Shown one piece after another: positions 21,621 to 34,123 of a stretch of DNA of 64,000 bases. Origin of the DNA: Cephalopachus bancanus. Its lineage: Eukaryota; Chordata; Mammalia; Primates; Tarsiidae. The notes beneath the pieces were generated by a model, which was not told where the DNA came from, made no database searches, and saw only the letters and a list, made by a program, of their open reading frames with translations. The position numbers and the translations under genes were made by a program. The DNA is taken from the NCBI GenBank assembly GCA_027257055.1, contig JAPVLO010000001.1:13911501-13975500 (forward strand), written 5' to 3'. How positions within the stretch are numbered: position 1 is the first letter of the stretch; each line of letters starts with the position of its first letter.

Positions 21621-22985
21621 AAGCGAGTGGCAGGGCAGGGACCGGCAGATGACCAGGCGCAGGAGAGGCCCAGAACGCACGAGTCAGGGATCCCCGCCCG
21701 GGACAGGGTGGGGCATGGTGGCAAGTACCTTCTGCCTGCCTTCCGTGGAGTGTGCTGCCACCCAGGGAGGGGCGCGCCCGGAGAGACTCCCAGTTGGCAC
21801 GCTGAAGCCCACGCTGGCTTGGGTTGCTTCTGTCTCTAGACTCAGACTGGGAGGGAGGGTAGGACGGGGGCTGGGAGGGAGGGACCAGCCCAGGGCAGAG
21901 GGAGGAGCCAGTGGAGACCCGGCACCCTCCAAAACGTCCCCAGGCACTCATCCTGACTCAGCGCTGTGCGCCCTGCAGCTGGAGATGCTGGCAGGCTGAG
22001 TTGTGTTAAGAGGGCGCCAGGCTCCTTACGTGTCCCTACGCGGGTCCTTACCGGAGACCCATTCTCTCCAGCGGGGTCAGAAAGGAAGCTTCACCATGTC
22101 CCTGTGTCATACGGCACCGTGACGGTGAGGGCTTGGAAACGTCCCCCACTGTCCTCCCTAAACAGGCCAGGGTAATTACCGGGGCCTTCTAGGAAGGAGA
22201 GACCCACTGAGTGAGTGTCCCAGCACGTCCCTGGGTCCCCTCAGGGTCCTGGGCTCTGCCCAAGAGACACATTCTCCAAGCTCCGGGACAGCCAATTCCC
22301 ACAATTCTATCCGCTCCAATTCCAAGAAAACTCCATTGTGTCAGTTTTGAATACGTTTGACTCTAAAAGCACACTCCTCAAGGAGTGTCCAGCAGTGATT
22401 GATGGTTTATTTGTATTATTGTCATTATTATTTGTTTAAAACAGTTTGTCCAGATTTGGATCTGTACGTACGACAATACAGATTTTAAGAAATCACTAAC
22501 ACTACTCGGTGGTGACCCTGAGCACAACGCTGACACGTAACGCAACCATGGCTGCGGAGTACTTGTGCGGTCTGCAGGGGCTCCCTGGCCGTTGGAGACT
22601 GTCCCTGGCTTCTAGAATCGACCCTGCAGGCCTGTGAGTGCACCCTGCCATGTCCCTCCTTCCATGCAGATGAGCAGCTGACTCCGGACTGTGCTCCAGG
22701 AGGGACAATCCCCATCTTTCACACCAAGACGCTCTTACGTCCATGGTCTGCCTTCCCTCTCCACACCAGGATCCCCCAGTTCCTTGGCTTTCCGGGTAGC
22801 TATTACCCTGTCCTGACCAGGAAGATATAATGATGTCTCTCAGTTCCAAGCCGCCAACTCTGATTCCTGGGCAGGGAGGCAGGGGTTTTTCTGATGTGAC
22901 TTAACTAAAAAAATAAATAAAGTCGCAGGGAAGGAAAAGTCCACAGGGTGTTTTAGACTCCAAACACATGGAGCGTGGACGTGAG
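21621..22985. other. Anonymous sequence, GC-rich at its left
   Basis: 21620-22200 is GC-rich with several overlapping frames; 22300-22480 is AT-rich. No repeat, RNA or gene recognised. Confidence 0.35.
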
Positions 22986-23014
22986 AAATGGGACACTGGT
23001 CGATACTAGATCTA

Positions 23015-23150
23015 AGCCAGGTGCAGTGGTTTGTGCCCGTAATCCCAGCAGTTTGGGAGGCTGAGGCGAGAGGATCACTTGAGGTCAGGAGTTAGAGATC
23101 AGCCCAGACAACACAGTGAGACTTTGTCTCAGCAAAAATAAAAATACTAA
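23015..23150 (+). mobile_element. Free left Alu monomer (FLAM-like)
   Basis: A single Alu arm from 'GCCAGGTGCAGTGGTTTGTG' to 'GAGACTTTGTCTCAGC' with an A-rich tail. Its tail was the landing site of the next Alu. Confidence 0.8.
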
Positions 23151-23153
23151 GTC

Positions 23154-23437
23154 TTAGCCAGGCTCGGTGGCTCAGCCTGTCATCCCGCGCCTTTGGGAGG
23201 CTGAGGTGAGTGGATTGCCTGAGCCCGCGGGTTCGAGACCCGCCTGGGCAGCGAGACCTCATCTCTACAATCAATCAAAAAATCAGCCGGGCGTGGTAGC
23301 GCGTGCCTGTAATTCCGGCTCCTCGGAAGGCTGAGGCGGAAGGATCGCCGGAGCCCAGCAGGTCGAGGCTGCGGTGGCCGGGAGCGGCCGCTGCACTCCA
23401 GTCTGGGCGACAGAGTGAGACTCCGACTCAAAAAAAA
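23154..23437 (+). mobile_element. Alu, lineage type
   Basis: Young-looking full dimer (GCCAGGCTCGGTGGCTCAGC...GAGACTCCGACTC) flanked by AAAAATACTAAGT on both sides (about 23141-23153 and 23438-23451). Confidence 0.97.
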
Positions 23438-23689
23438 AAAAAAATACTAAGTGTTCCCTTAGGATAGCTCCCCATGGAAGATCATCATTGTCACGAAAGG
23501 CACTGATGAAACAGAATGCTTTGGAAAATAGCGAGTCAAATGAGACCGACGCTCTGTACGCTGTTTTCGAAGTCAGAATCCACCATCACAGGGGCTAGGA
23601 TGGCCGTATTAACACAATAAGAGGATGATAAGACTGTCTAGCGTGGTGGGCCAGAAGGGTGGGGGTCCAGACAGCATTCTCTGGGTCCA

Positions 23690-24470
23690 TCTCTCTTCTC
23701 TCTCTCTCCAGTCCCTCAGTAGTTACCCAGGTAACTTTTGTCAATACACGCTGAGTGTGGTACAGAGACAGGAGATAGCTAGACAAAGGGTAGGCCGACA
23801 GCAGGCGTGTCCTCTGGCAATCATGTAGTGAATTTCCGGCAAACCTCTCAGGCTGAGCATTGATAAACAAGTTTCCTGCCAGCCTCTCAAGCTAAAGCTT
23901 AGGTACTCACTGCTGGGCTGGAGAAGCAATCGATCAGCTCACCATTAGGCCCCTATCTTAATTCTGGCCAATCAGAACGGCTGCAGCTCACAGCCAGTGC
24001 TAGCCAATTGGCTTGGACTCAAGGCTATATAAGCACCAGGTTTTCAGCCCCAGGTGGGCAACCCCTTCGGGTCCCCTCCCACCGTGGGAGCTTCTCTGTC
24101 CTCTCCATAAATCTTGCTTTCTCACTCTCCGGCCGTCCGTAGCCCTCATTTTTCCTGGGCATGAGACAAGCGCCTCGACCCCGAGGAGCTGTGACCTGGA
24201 GAGCTGCAGAAGATCGTCAAAGCCAGCTGAACCAGGAGAGCTGCCAGAAGGAGGTGAGACTCCAAAACTGACACACCTCAGGGGCTAGGCTTGCCAGCCC
24301 ACCAAACCAGCAGCGCTCCCAGGGCTTGGATTGCCAGCCCAGTAGAGCTGTCACTTCCGGGGCGAGGCTTACCAGCCCCTCCACGACCCTCTCTGGGGCG
24401 TGGCTGGCCGACCCATTGAGCTGACACTCTCGAAGCCCAGGCTGACCTGAAAAATCCGCATCAGTGCTGT
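23690..24470 (+). mobile_element. Probable solo LTR, class I (ERV1-like)
   Basis: The LTR layout is visible: CCAAT boxes (23968-23972 and 24003-24007), TATA box TATATAA (24026-24032), then a polyadenylation-type signal CATAAA (24106-24111) about 80 bp on, followed by a TTGCTTTCTCACTCTCC-like R/U5 segment. After it, 'GGGGC(T/G)(A/T)GGCTTGCCAGCCC'-like words recur three to four times to 24420. Both borders are approximate and no target duplication was found, so the class is an inference. Confidence 0.55.
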
Positions 24471-24485
24471 CCTTCTTAAAAACTA

Positions 24486-24770
24486 TGGGGCCAGACGTGG
24501 CTCAGCCTGTCATCCCAGCAACTTGGGAGGCCAAGGCGAGTGAATTGCCTGAGCCCACAGGTTTGAGACCAGCCTGGGCAACTTGGCAAGACCTTGTCTC
24601 GACCATAAATAAATTAGCCGGGTGTGGTAGCACAAGCCTGTAGTTCCGGCTACTTGGAAGGCTGAGGCAAAATGATCGCCAGAACCCAGCAGGTGGAGAC
24701 TGGGGTGGCTGTGAGCATGCCACTGCACTCTAGCCTGGGCAACAGAGTGAGACTCCAACTCAAAAAAAAA
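24486..24770 (+). mobile_element. Alu
   Basis: Full dimer starting GGGCCAGACGTGGCTCAGCC with an A tail at 24761-24769. Confidence 0.95.
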
Positions 24771-24925
24771 TGGTATCCCCCTAATTTCCAAAGCTTTAGG
24801 CCTTCATGGATGTGTTAGTTATCTGCCACTATGTCAGAAATCACCATTAAACTTAATGGTTTCAAACAACAAATACTCTGTAGGTTGGGAATTCACGAGT
24901 AGTTTAGCTGTGCGTTTTTAAACTG

Positions 24926-25228
24926 GGTTTTGGGTGCAGTGGCTCATGCCTGTAATCCCAGCGCTTGGGAGTCCAAGATAGGAGAATTGCTTGAGCCCAG
25001 GAGTTCAAGACCAGCCTAAGCAGCATATCGAGACCTTATCTACACATGCACAAAAATTAAAAACTAAGCTGGATGCAGTGCTACACACTTGTAGTCCCAG
25101 CTACTTGGGAAGTTAAGACGGGAGGATCTCCTGAGCCCGGCAGGTCAAGGCTATGGTGGGTTGTGATTGTGCCAACCGCACTCCAGTCTGGGCCACAGAC
25201 AGAGTGAGACTCAGACTCAAAAAATAAA
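24926..25228 (+). mobile_element. Older Alu
   Basis: Diverged dimer: 'GGTGCAGTGGCTCATGCCTGTAATCCC' (parts) to 'GAGACTCAGACTC'. Older than the lineage type. Confidence 0.9.
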
Positions 25229-25796
25229 ATACTAAAATTGTGGCGTTTATGATTTCTCAGGTACACTGAGGCCAACAGTTCAGGACACGACTGCCATGGA
25301 AAGAGAGTTTGTTGCTCACAGCTCCCAGGAGGAGGGGACACAGGGACACTCCACACCATGCGAAGAGCCCAGGAGGAAGACACTGGGGCAGAGGGAGCAG
25401 GGGACGCGCGGGCTTGAGCCTTGACTGCGGTTTCCGTAGCAAAGACGAGGTGAGGCCGGGTGGGCAGACGTGGGGGCCACTGGCTTGCATCGTTTCAGAA
25501 GCACCGGGTACAGGAGCTGACTCTGCTCGTCTGGCGGTGGCCCTGGGCAGTTAGGACAGGCGGAGGTGGCCCTGAGCGTGAGAGGCCCGTAGAGGAGGCG
25601 GGGTGGGGTGTAGGCTCTGGGTTGGTCTGTGCGTGAGCCACGCCCAAAGGAGAGTTATCTGCCATCTCTGGGAACTGGCTGACCCAGGAAGGGGAGGCTC
25701 TCTTGTGTCCGCAAGGGCTGGCCTGCAGGCCTTTGAAGGCGGGACTCAAGTTGGGGGAGCTTTGGTTTATCCATGTATTCACTCATTTATTTATTT
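25229..25796. other. Anonymous GC-rich sequence
   Basis: Overlapping open frames on both strands without recognised motifs. Part of 25230-25400 ('TTTGTTGCTCACAGCTCCCAGG') may be an unnamed old repeat. Confidence 0.35.
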
Positions 25797-26950
<1,154 letters not shown>

Positions 26951-27765
26951 CCACACCAGCCTGTATCTTCACTCCTCCCCAGACCCCTGTGACTCTCGCC
27001 CCATCCCTTGTTTTTTAACCAAGGGCGCCTGTCAAAATCACAGAGGGAGGGTTCCAAATCCAGGTGCCCAGGACCCTCTCACACAGAGCCCCCAGGACAG
27101 GGGTCCTGCCACCATATGTGGGAAAAGCAGTCATGTCGTTCTGAACTGACCCTGAGTGCTGCCCGAGGACACGCCGGAGTGTCCCGCCCACTCAGGCTCC
27201 GGGTGCCTCTGTGGACGCCCCAGGCAGTGCGGTCTGCGGGGCCCCATCCTCACCCATCTGGCGAACGTTCCACTCTGCTCAGTGCCACCCGCTGTGTGAC
27301 TCAGGACCTCTCCTGGCACAATGAATTGCTCCTTGAGCAGTGCTCCCAAGTCACTCCAGACCGACCTCCCATGAAGCCCAGAGCATGGGTGAGACACGGC
27401 CGTGTGTATGCTCACGCTCCTAGTAACCGTTCCCTGCGAGCGGTCGGATGACACTGGTACGTGAACGACGAAGGAAATAACACGCAGCGGTCTCTGAGAG
27501 CATCTCCAAGAGACGTCTGAAAGGGGGTGGAGTAGGTTTCCCTCCTACATGTTAGCTGTGCCTTCTAAGACATCCAGCTTCCTGCAGTTGTGTGTTTATT
27601 TATTTATGTCTTGCATAAATTCACCTTGAACCGGCTTGTTCCAACTCCAGGTGGTTGTTTCACGGTCCTTCTGCATGTCGTTCTTGTTTCCTGTGGTGAC
27701 ATGGCTGCTCCTTTTCTCTCTCGATTCACATCCCCCACACCTGGGCTTGGCCCGCTTCTCTCTGC
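26951..27765. other. Anonymous sequence
   Basis: A 147-codon + frame (27008-27451) overlaps a 107-codon minus frame. Neither has a recognised motif. Confidence 0.35.
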
Positions 27766-27767
27766 AG

Positions 27768-28090
27768 CTTTTCTTTTCTTTTCTTTTCTTTCCTTTTTGA
27801 GTCGGGGTCTCCTTCTGTCACCCTGGCTGGAGAACAATGGCACCATCACCGCTCACTACAACCTCGACCTCCTGGGCTCAGGCAATCTTCCGCCTCAGCC
27901 TCTCAAATAGCTGGGACTACAGGAACTCACTCACCATCAAGCCCAGCTAAGTTTTGTGATTTTTTTTTTATAAAGACAGGGTTTTGCTATTTTTTTCCCA
28001 AGCTGGTCTTGAACTCCTGGACTCCAGCAATCTTCTTGTCTCCGCCTCCCCAGGTGCTGGGATTACAGGCATGAGCCACCGTGCCCATCT
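27768..28090 (-). mobile_element. Older Alu with CTTTT tail repeat
   Basis: A (CTTTT)n tract (27768-27798) is followed by a diverged antisense Alu ending 'GAGCCACCGTGCCCATC'. Confidence 0.92.
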
Positions 28091-29439
28091 GCTGCCTTCC
28101 TGACGTTCTCCTGTCTCTGAGGCCCTCCTGGGCTTCCTCCCTCTCCTGGGTGATTTATCCGTCTTCGGTGGAGTCTTAAACTGCCCTCTGGTTGTCTGAT
28201 GGACTCTGTCTGATCTCTCTCCATTCCATAAATTCCTGAGGGAGGCACGGCCTCTTCCACCCGTCCGTCTTCCCTACAGCCAGGTTCGTTTTCTATGAAG
28301 CATCAAGCCGTTGTGGGCAGATTGACTGACATTTTCAGCAGGTTCGTCTCTTAGAGGAACACATTCCTCTAAGAGGAGATTCCAACTTTAGACTGCCCCT
28401 GCCATTTTTAAAGAATACTATAGTCACGGGATGCCCTAAGCGTGGCTGTGGCCGAAAACAGTCTGGCTACACGCTCAGCAAGCTGGCCCACGTCCAGCGT
28501 AATGAGTTAAGTCACAGGTGCCATTAGGAAGGGTTCAGGAGTCCGAATGGACCAGGACATTCTCTCTTTAAAGGGACTTCCTGCTTTGATGGCCATTATC
28601 CCGCCTTGTTCTAGCACCCACTGGAGGCAGAACACAATGCTCCTCTGCGAATGGGTATGGCGAGGGTAGGGACTCACCTGGTCATAACTGGAGCCTGCTC
28701 CGTTCCTTCCCTCCTCAGTGGCCGCTGTGAAGGCGTGCACCCAAGGGAGGTCTTCTGATCCATCTACAAGCATTTCAGGGAGGTTGTGAAACAGAACAGA
28801 AGCGGGTGTGTTCTGCAGGACGTGGACAGGGCCCACGTGGTGCAGGGATACAAAGACTGTCCACCGAAGAAAGGCCTCTCAAAGCTCAGTCGGGACTGAA
28901 GGCCACCCAGGCTGCCACCTGCAGAGGAAGGTGCCTGCAACGTCCAATATTTCGTAGACGTGGCGGCGGCCCTCTGCCAGAAGGCCGGCAGGTGCTGATG
29001 AGAAAGTCAGCCAGGTCTGATCTGAGTCTCCCAGTGCGTGAAGGGGTGCACAACCCAGAATCCCAGACGGCTTCGTCCTTCATAGAACATCGTGAAGAAC
29101 TGAAATAACCCTCCATTGTGTGACTTGTGGGATTGGTACCAGCGTGAACTACACCGGCGTATACTTGCTGGCGTAGAACTCACACGTATGTGCACATGTG
29201 TTTGGGATCAGTAAAGCTGACTTTTTTTCACGTTTGTTTACTATTCTGTTGTTATTATTATTTTGGGGTGTGTTAGAAAAGAAGGAAGCGGCGCTAAAGA
29301 TGACAGAAAAATTGATTTTTTTTTTTTTTTTGCTGGAGAGCTATCTATGGTACGTTACGTGTGTGTATCTTTTTCTGCCGTCACTTGACATTGTTCCAGC
29401 TGAAAACACTGATTCTCTTGGGAACTTGGCCATGGGGCC
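28091..29439. other. Anonymous sequence
   Basis: 1.35 kb without a recognised repeat apart from a T15 run (29317-29331) and the perfect hairpin listed separately. Frames of about 100 codons occur on both strands (28836-28507, 28806-29108) without recognisable family. Confidence 0.35.
28348..28375. repeat. Perfect 12-bp inverted repeat with 4-nt loop
   Basis: CTCTTAGAGGAA (28348-28359), loop CACA, TTCCTCTAAGAG (28364-28375). All 12 pairs match. Confidence 0.98.
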
Positions 29440-29479
29440 GAACGCAGGCGCGGGTCTGTGGCCAGCGGCGGGGCGCGGG

Positions 29480-29600
29480 CGCCCTCTAGAGGCCGGGAAG
29501 GGAAGGACACGGCTCCCCCTTAGAGGCCGGGAGGGCGAGGTCGCCACCACCACTCCTCACTAGAGACCAGGAAGGCGAGGACGTGGCTCCCCACGGGGGC
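29480..29600 (+). repeat. Short GC-rich tandem repeat, about three units
   Basis: Three related units begin TAGAGGCCGGGAAGG, TAGAGGCCGGGAGGG and TAGAGACCAGGAAGG at about 36-44-bp spacing and share 'GGACACGGCTCCCC'-like ends. Confidence 0.65.
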
Positions 29601-29739
29601 TTCCAGAAGAATCGCTCCCATGAGCCCCGTCAGACTCCAGCCTCCAGGACCGTCAGATCGCCGGTTCGTGGGGTTTAAGCCCCCGAAGCGTGTCCGACCC
29701 GTGACTCACAGGCCACCTGTGGCCCAGGGCAGCCGGTCA

Positions 29740-30191
29740 TGTGGCCCCAACCACCTTTGACCATCGCGTGTTTTTAGTGTTTCTCTTCTTTGTGACTGCA
29801 CGCGTTGTTCCGTGTTTAAAGTTCGCCAGCACGCCTTCTTCGTGACCTCACTCTGGGGCAGCACATTCACGTGTGAGCTGTCATTTTCGGTTAGGAATTC
29901 CACAAAGCGCAAAATTCAGACGAAGGTGTCCGACGAGCACCTTGAGAACTCGCCAGGAATCGCAACGGCTTCCATCCCACCAGGCCTTGAGAGATTTGTT
30001 TGACAAGAGCGCGGTCCAGTTTCCCACTAGTTTTATATTGCTCTCATTTTGCGAGACCTTATAATAACAAGATTAAAAAAGGCATCTTATTATGTCCATG
30101 CACTAACTATAACTATATGATGTACGTGCCGCCCAAGACAATTCCTCTTTGACTGATGCAGCCCAGGGAAGGCAAAAGGTTGCACACCCCA
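29740..30191 (+). mobile_element. hAT (Charlie-type) 3' end with transposase C-terminus
   Basis: A plus-strand frame (29812-30003) contains 'TSLWGSTFTCELSFSV' and 'VSDEHLENSPGIATASI', the hATC dimerisation signature (consensus-like GSTYxCExxFS ... LTDEHLxxxLRIAT). About 190 bp downstream the element ends with 'GCCCAGGGAAGGCAAAAGG' and 'TTGCACACCCC', the reverse of a CAGGGGTGTCCAA-type Charlie terminus. The upstream part is lost or unrecognisable. It is a different hAT family from the one at 742. Confidence 0.7.
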
Positions 30192-30441
30192 GCCTACGAC
30201 ATCCCACACTCGTTCCAGTTAAGCGTTCGATGTCCTCGGAGACACGATTCCTAAACATCCCGAAAGTTCATTTTCTGTGCTGACGGGCTTTTCCTTCTGT
30301 CCTTCCATCACCCCCAAGAGTCTTCATAATTCCCTAAACGGTTCTTTAAGGGAAGAGTTGTGAGGAGTTTTCCTTGAGCAGAAGAGTGGAGCAGAAACAG
30401 GAAAAAATATAGGAGAGGAAAAAAATTAAAGAAAGAAAACG
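30192..30441. other. Anonymous sequence
   Basis: Short AT-rich segment; nothing recognised. Confidence 0.3.
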
Positions 30442-30726
30442 CTAAGCTGGGCATGGTGACTCCAAGCAATTTGGGAGGCCCAGGTGGGAGGATCGCTTGA
30501 GCCCAGGCGTTTGAGACCAGCCTAGGCAGCATAGTGAGACCTGGTCTCTACAAAAATGTAAAAAAAATTAGCGGAGTGTGGCGATGTGCACCTGTAGTAC
30601 CACCCACTCGGGAGGCTGAGGCAGAAGGATCACTTGAGCCCAGGAAGTGGAGAATGTGGCGAGTCACGATCGTGTCGCTGCACCCCAGCCAGGGAGACAG
30701 AGTGAGATCATCTCTCAATAAATGCA
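30442..30726 (+). mobile_element. Older Alu with internal deletion
   Basis: Sense Alu missing about 20 bp near its start ('GGCATGGTGACTCCAAGCAATTTGGG', parts), then typical through 'GAGACAGAGTGAGATCATCTC'. Confidence 0.9.
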
Positions 30727-30976
30727 TGCCTAAGAGGGAAAACAGTTTTTCGAATGACCATAGGTCACCGGCTGTGTGGATGAGAAACACTCTGATTGTT
30801 TAAATTCCTGTGCTAAAGAGAACACTCCGCCAGGGCCATTGCGAAGACGTGTGGGGCAAATCTCTCTGGCATCGCCCGCCTCCGGCACCACGTGTTTCCG
30901 TGAAAGGATCGGGCTTAAGCCACACGTGGAGAGAAGCAGCCATGAAGACCCAGGCAGTCCGTCGCACGCCCAGAAA

Positions 30977-31270
30977 GGAAAGAGAGGCAAACCTGCCTCA
31001 AGGAAAAGAGAGGTCGTCCTATCACAAGGGAAAGAGAGGCCGTTTTCCCACACAGGAAAGAGAGACTGTCTTATCTCAAGGGAAAGAGAGGTCTTCCTAC
31101 CACAAGGAAAAGAGAGGCCGTCTTACCTCAAGGAAAAGAGGCCGTCCTGCCTCAAGGGAAAGAGAGGCCCTCTTATCACAAAGGAAAGACAGGCCATCCT
31201 ATCACAAGGGAAAGAGAGGCCGTTTTCCCACACAGGAAAGAGCGACTGTCTTATCTCAAGGGAAAGAGAG
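30977..31270 (+). repeat. 26-bp minisatellite, about 12 units
   Basis: Units are anchored on GGAAAGAGAGG at about 30977, 31002, 31029, 31055, 31081, 31106, 31132, 31157, 31183, 31209, 31235 and 31261: a 25-27-bp spacing, mostly 26. A higher-order copy is visible: 31021-31080 and 31201-31260 differ at one base. Two + frames stay open across it (30776-31492, 238 codons; 30810-31367, 185 codons), giving Lys/Arg/Glu-rich repeats. Three units equal 78 bp, so each frame repeats every 26 residues. I regard them as open by composition. Confidence 0.92.
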
Positions 31271-32130
31271 GACATCCCACCACTGCCTCCCCATAGAGAG
31301 CTGGGAGGGGAGGAGGCCCTGGGGGCTTTCAGACACCTGCAGCTTCTTCTCCTGGCTGCCTCCTTGATTCCCTCTCACCTGCACATGGAAGGCAGTATAG
31401 GCCTCCCCAAAGTAGGACTTGGAAACCCCCGTCTGTCTACACAAGAGTCAACCATTCCTCCACCCCTGCAACCCTATCGCTCTCCAGAGTGAGAGAGACG
31501 CCCCGTCATGACTCTGTTACTCAGAGGGAAACACACCGCAGATCTGGGTGCCAGGCCAGCCCCGCCACCAGCAGCCTGTGCCCTGGACAGGCTTGGCCTT
31601 TCAATCCTGCCCCCGGGAATGGAGTGCACAGGGCCCTTTGCCTGGCACCTCCCTGGGCTGGGGGCCTGGGCCTGGCCTTGGCTGCCTCCTGCCCAGGTAA
31701 GGCAACTGACCCTGAAGTTAAGGAACATCTATCTGGTGCAAATTCAAGTGGCTTGAAGGCAGTGATGGGCTCGCAAATGCTTAACCAATGGCTCTCACAA
31801 AATATACACAGACACCTCAAGCCCCGGTCATGAGGCATTTGCCAATTTCGTGGTGAAAACACTCCACCGCGGCGACTCCAAGCTTTCACGGCCCATGTGA
31901 GCCGGCACCAGCACTCCGCAGATCAGGGTCCAAATGTCAATAGGGAAGGAAGCCAGAAAAGTTTCCAACAAAGACACGGGGCTTTCTTCTACAGTCTTGG
32001 GACAGAGAACTTGCAAGCGAATGATCCAATACCCTGAAGTCATGAAAAGGGAGACGATGAAAAACTTGAATTGACATTAAGAATTCTACATGCCAAAGTC
32101 AAATATTAAGTAATTATAAGCAAAATCAAG
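31271..32130. other. Anonymous sequence
   Basis: GC-rich to about 31700. Overlapping frames of 80-122 codons on both strands show no recognised motif. Confidence 0.35.
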
Positions 32131-32139
32131 GGCACAATT

Positions 32140-33300
32140 AAACAAATTTTAAAATGTGTAATATTTATCAACAGACCTTCTCAAAATGCCTTTCAAGAAA
32201 CACTAACAGCCCAATAAAAATTATGCAAATGACTTGAGTGATGGTTTTGCGAAAAATAAAAACCAAAGAATCTTTTTTTTTTTTTTTGAGTTGGAGTCTC
32301 ACTCTGTCACCCAGACTAGAGTGCAGTGGCTGCTCCTGGCCACCGCAGCCTCGACCTGCTGGGCTCCGGCGATCCTTCCGCCTCAGCCTTCCAAGTAGCT
32401 AGAACTACAGGTGCGCACTACCACACCCGGCTAATTTTTTGATTTATTGTAAAGATGAGGTCTCGCCTGCCCAGGCGGGTCTCGAACCTGTGGGCTCAGG
32501 CAGTCCACTCACCTCAGCTTCCCAAAGGCACGGGATTACAGGCTGAGCCACCGAGCCCGGCTAAACCAAAGAATCTTTTAACACATTACAAGATGCCCAA
32601 CTTCGCTCATGATAAGTGATACACAAATGAGGCGGTTTTGACCTACGGACATTTCTGTGAGCTTAATTACACTCTGTCGTTGACGCTGAGGAAAGACGGT
32701 CATCTGGGTGTCTGGCTGGTGGGGACGTGAGTCAGTACTATCTAAGAGTGACAATTTACAACAGCCGTCAACATTTGAAATTCAGATGCCTTTCCACCCA
32801 GTGATTTCCGGAAACTTACGCTATAGATATTCTTGCACAGAGCTATTTACTGTGGGATTTTTGTCACAGTAAAGTGTTAGAGAAGCAACCAAGAGCCCCT
32901 AACTAGGGGACTCGTTAAATGGAAGGGGACAGTCCGTTTAATGGCATGTGTGCAGCCAGAAGCAACGCAGCAAACTCCCTGGGCAGTGGTGTTTAAAGAT
33001 CACCGGGGCCGATTAAATATTAATAATGAAAAAACCATGTGCAGAAGCATGCGTGCTGTGCAATCTTTTGCCTAAACAATCAGGAAAGAAAAGTAAATAC
33101 GTGTTATTTTACTTTATATTCATGCATAGATACTGGATGCCTAAGAACAATCAATAACAAAGTTTTTCTGGGGTAGTGAAGAGGGCACCCCAGGAGGTGG
33201 AGAAATGGACCGGGAGAAATATTTTTCAGTGTGTGTGTGTATTTTTGAACCTGTGAATATGTTACCTATTCAAAAATGTGTATTAATACATTTTTAAAAT
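32140..33300 (+). mobile_element. Old L1/HAL1-like 3' end, split by an Alu
   Basis: After the Alu the order is ORF2-end-like: 'CCACCCAGTGATTTCCG', 'ATAGATATTCTTGCACAGAG', 'GGGGACTCGTTAAATGGAAG' and the 3' end 'GAACCTGTGAATATGTTACC' with 'TATTCAAAAATG'. No long frame is left. Whether the 32140-32260 piece belongs to it is less sure. Confidence 0.6.
32277..32562 (-). mobile_element. Alu
   Basis: Antisense lineage Alu flanked by AAACCAAAGAATCTTTT (32260-32276 and 32563-32579), a perfect 17-bp duplication. Confidence 0.97.
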
Positions 33301-34111
33301 AACAGGTTAGGCAAGTTTCTTCAGCTCAGAGCTGGTGGATTCCAGACCTGTGGAATCCCCCGCACCAACTCTAATGACTGAACGCTTTGTAGCGACATGC
33401 TGGTTTGTTGCTGTTTCTTCTCTCCTGATAATAAAATAGTGAAGAGAGGGGTTGATCATAAGAGCTGGTGTCTATGGAGCAGCAAGCAAGTACGTCCTGG
33501 GGTCCAGGCTCAGCAGTGGCGTTGTGCTTTATACTCCCTGATTACAACACCTATTTCGTAGAGGTCGCCACTGAGACAGAGAGAGACAGAGGCTGCCCTG
33601 CACTCACATGGTTCTTCCAGAGCTGAGCTGAGATCCAGCCTTGCCCCACTCCAAGGCCAAGGTCTCCCGCCATCGCCCTTGGTGTTGCAGACTTCTGTCT
33701 CCCCCAGGACACGGAGGCGTGGAGGTGACCCAGGGGACAGCATTCCCCACTGCAGAGAAACTCTTAATCATGAGGGTATGTTGACAGTTTATCCTCGGCA
33801 TAGCGGGCATCAGGGTATACTGGTTTCAGAGACCCAGAGTCAGTCGTCAGCAAGGCTAAAATGGAGGCCAGCTTCATCTATGCTCACTGCTCCCCATACC
33901 AAACATACACCGTCATGTGTGCAGGGCTGCCAAGCCCCTGACCCGGGGGTGAGGGAGCCAAGCCCTCCCCTACCTGTATGTGGCATGGTCTCCTGTCCTG
34001 CTCTCTTAGGGAACAGTAGCCAGCCCGTCCCCTAAGAGATCGAGTATCCAGTGAACAAGTGGCCAGGTGGTCATCCCAGGCTAGCATGGACTCCTCTCCT
34101 ACATAGGGCAC
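33301..34111. other. Mostly anonymous; possible MIR piece
   Basis: 33520-33640 ('TCGTAGAGGTCGCCACTGAGAC' ... 'CACTCACATGG' ... 'GAGCTGAGATCCAGCC', parts) is compatible with a diverged antisense MIR. The rest is unrecognised. Confidence 0.35.
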
Positions 34112-34123
34112 GGCTTCCTACTT

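Noticed and set aside
19834..21951. Long minus-strand open frames (273, 193, 188, 184 codons), His/Thr-rich
   Set aside because: They lie in the GT-rich tract, where the CA-rich strand has few stops in any frame; several frames overlap.
30776..31492. 238-codon Lys/Arg-rich frame as a possible repeat protein
   Set aside because: It is driven by the 26-bp minisatellite and accompanied by a second open frame; no start context or family. Kept only as a finding to check.
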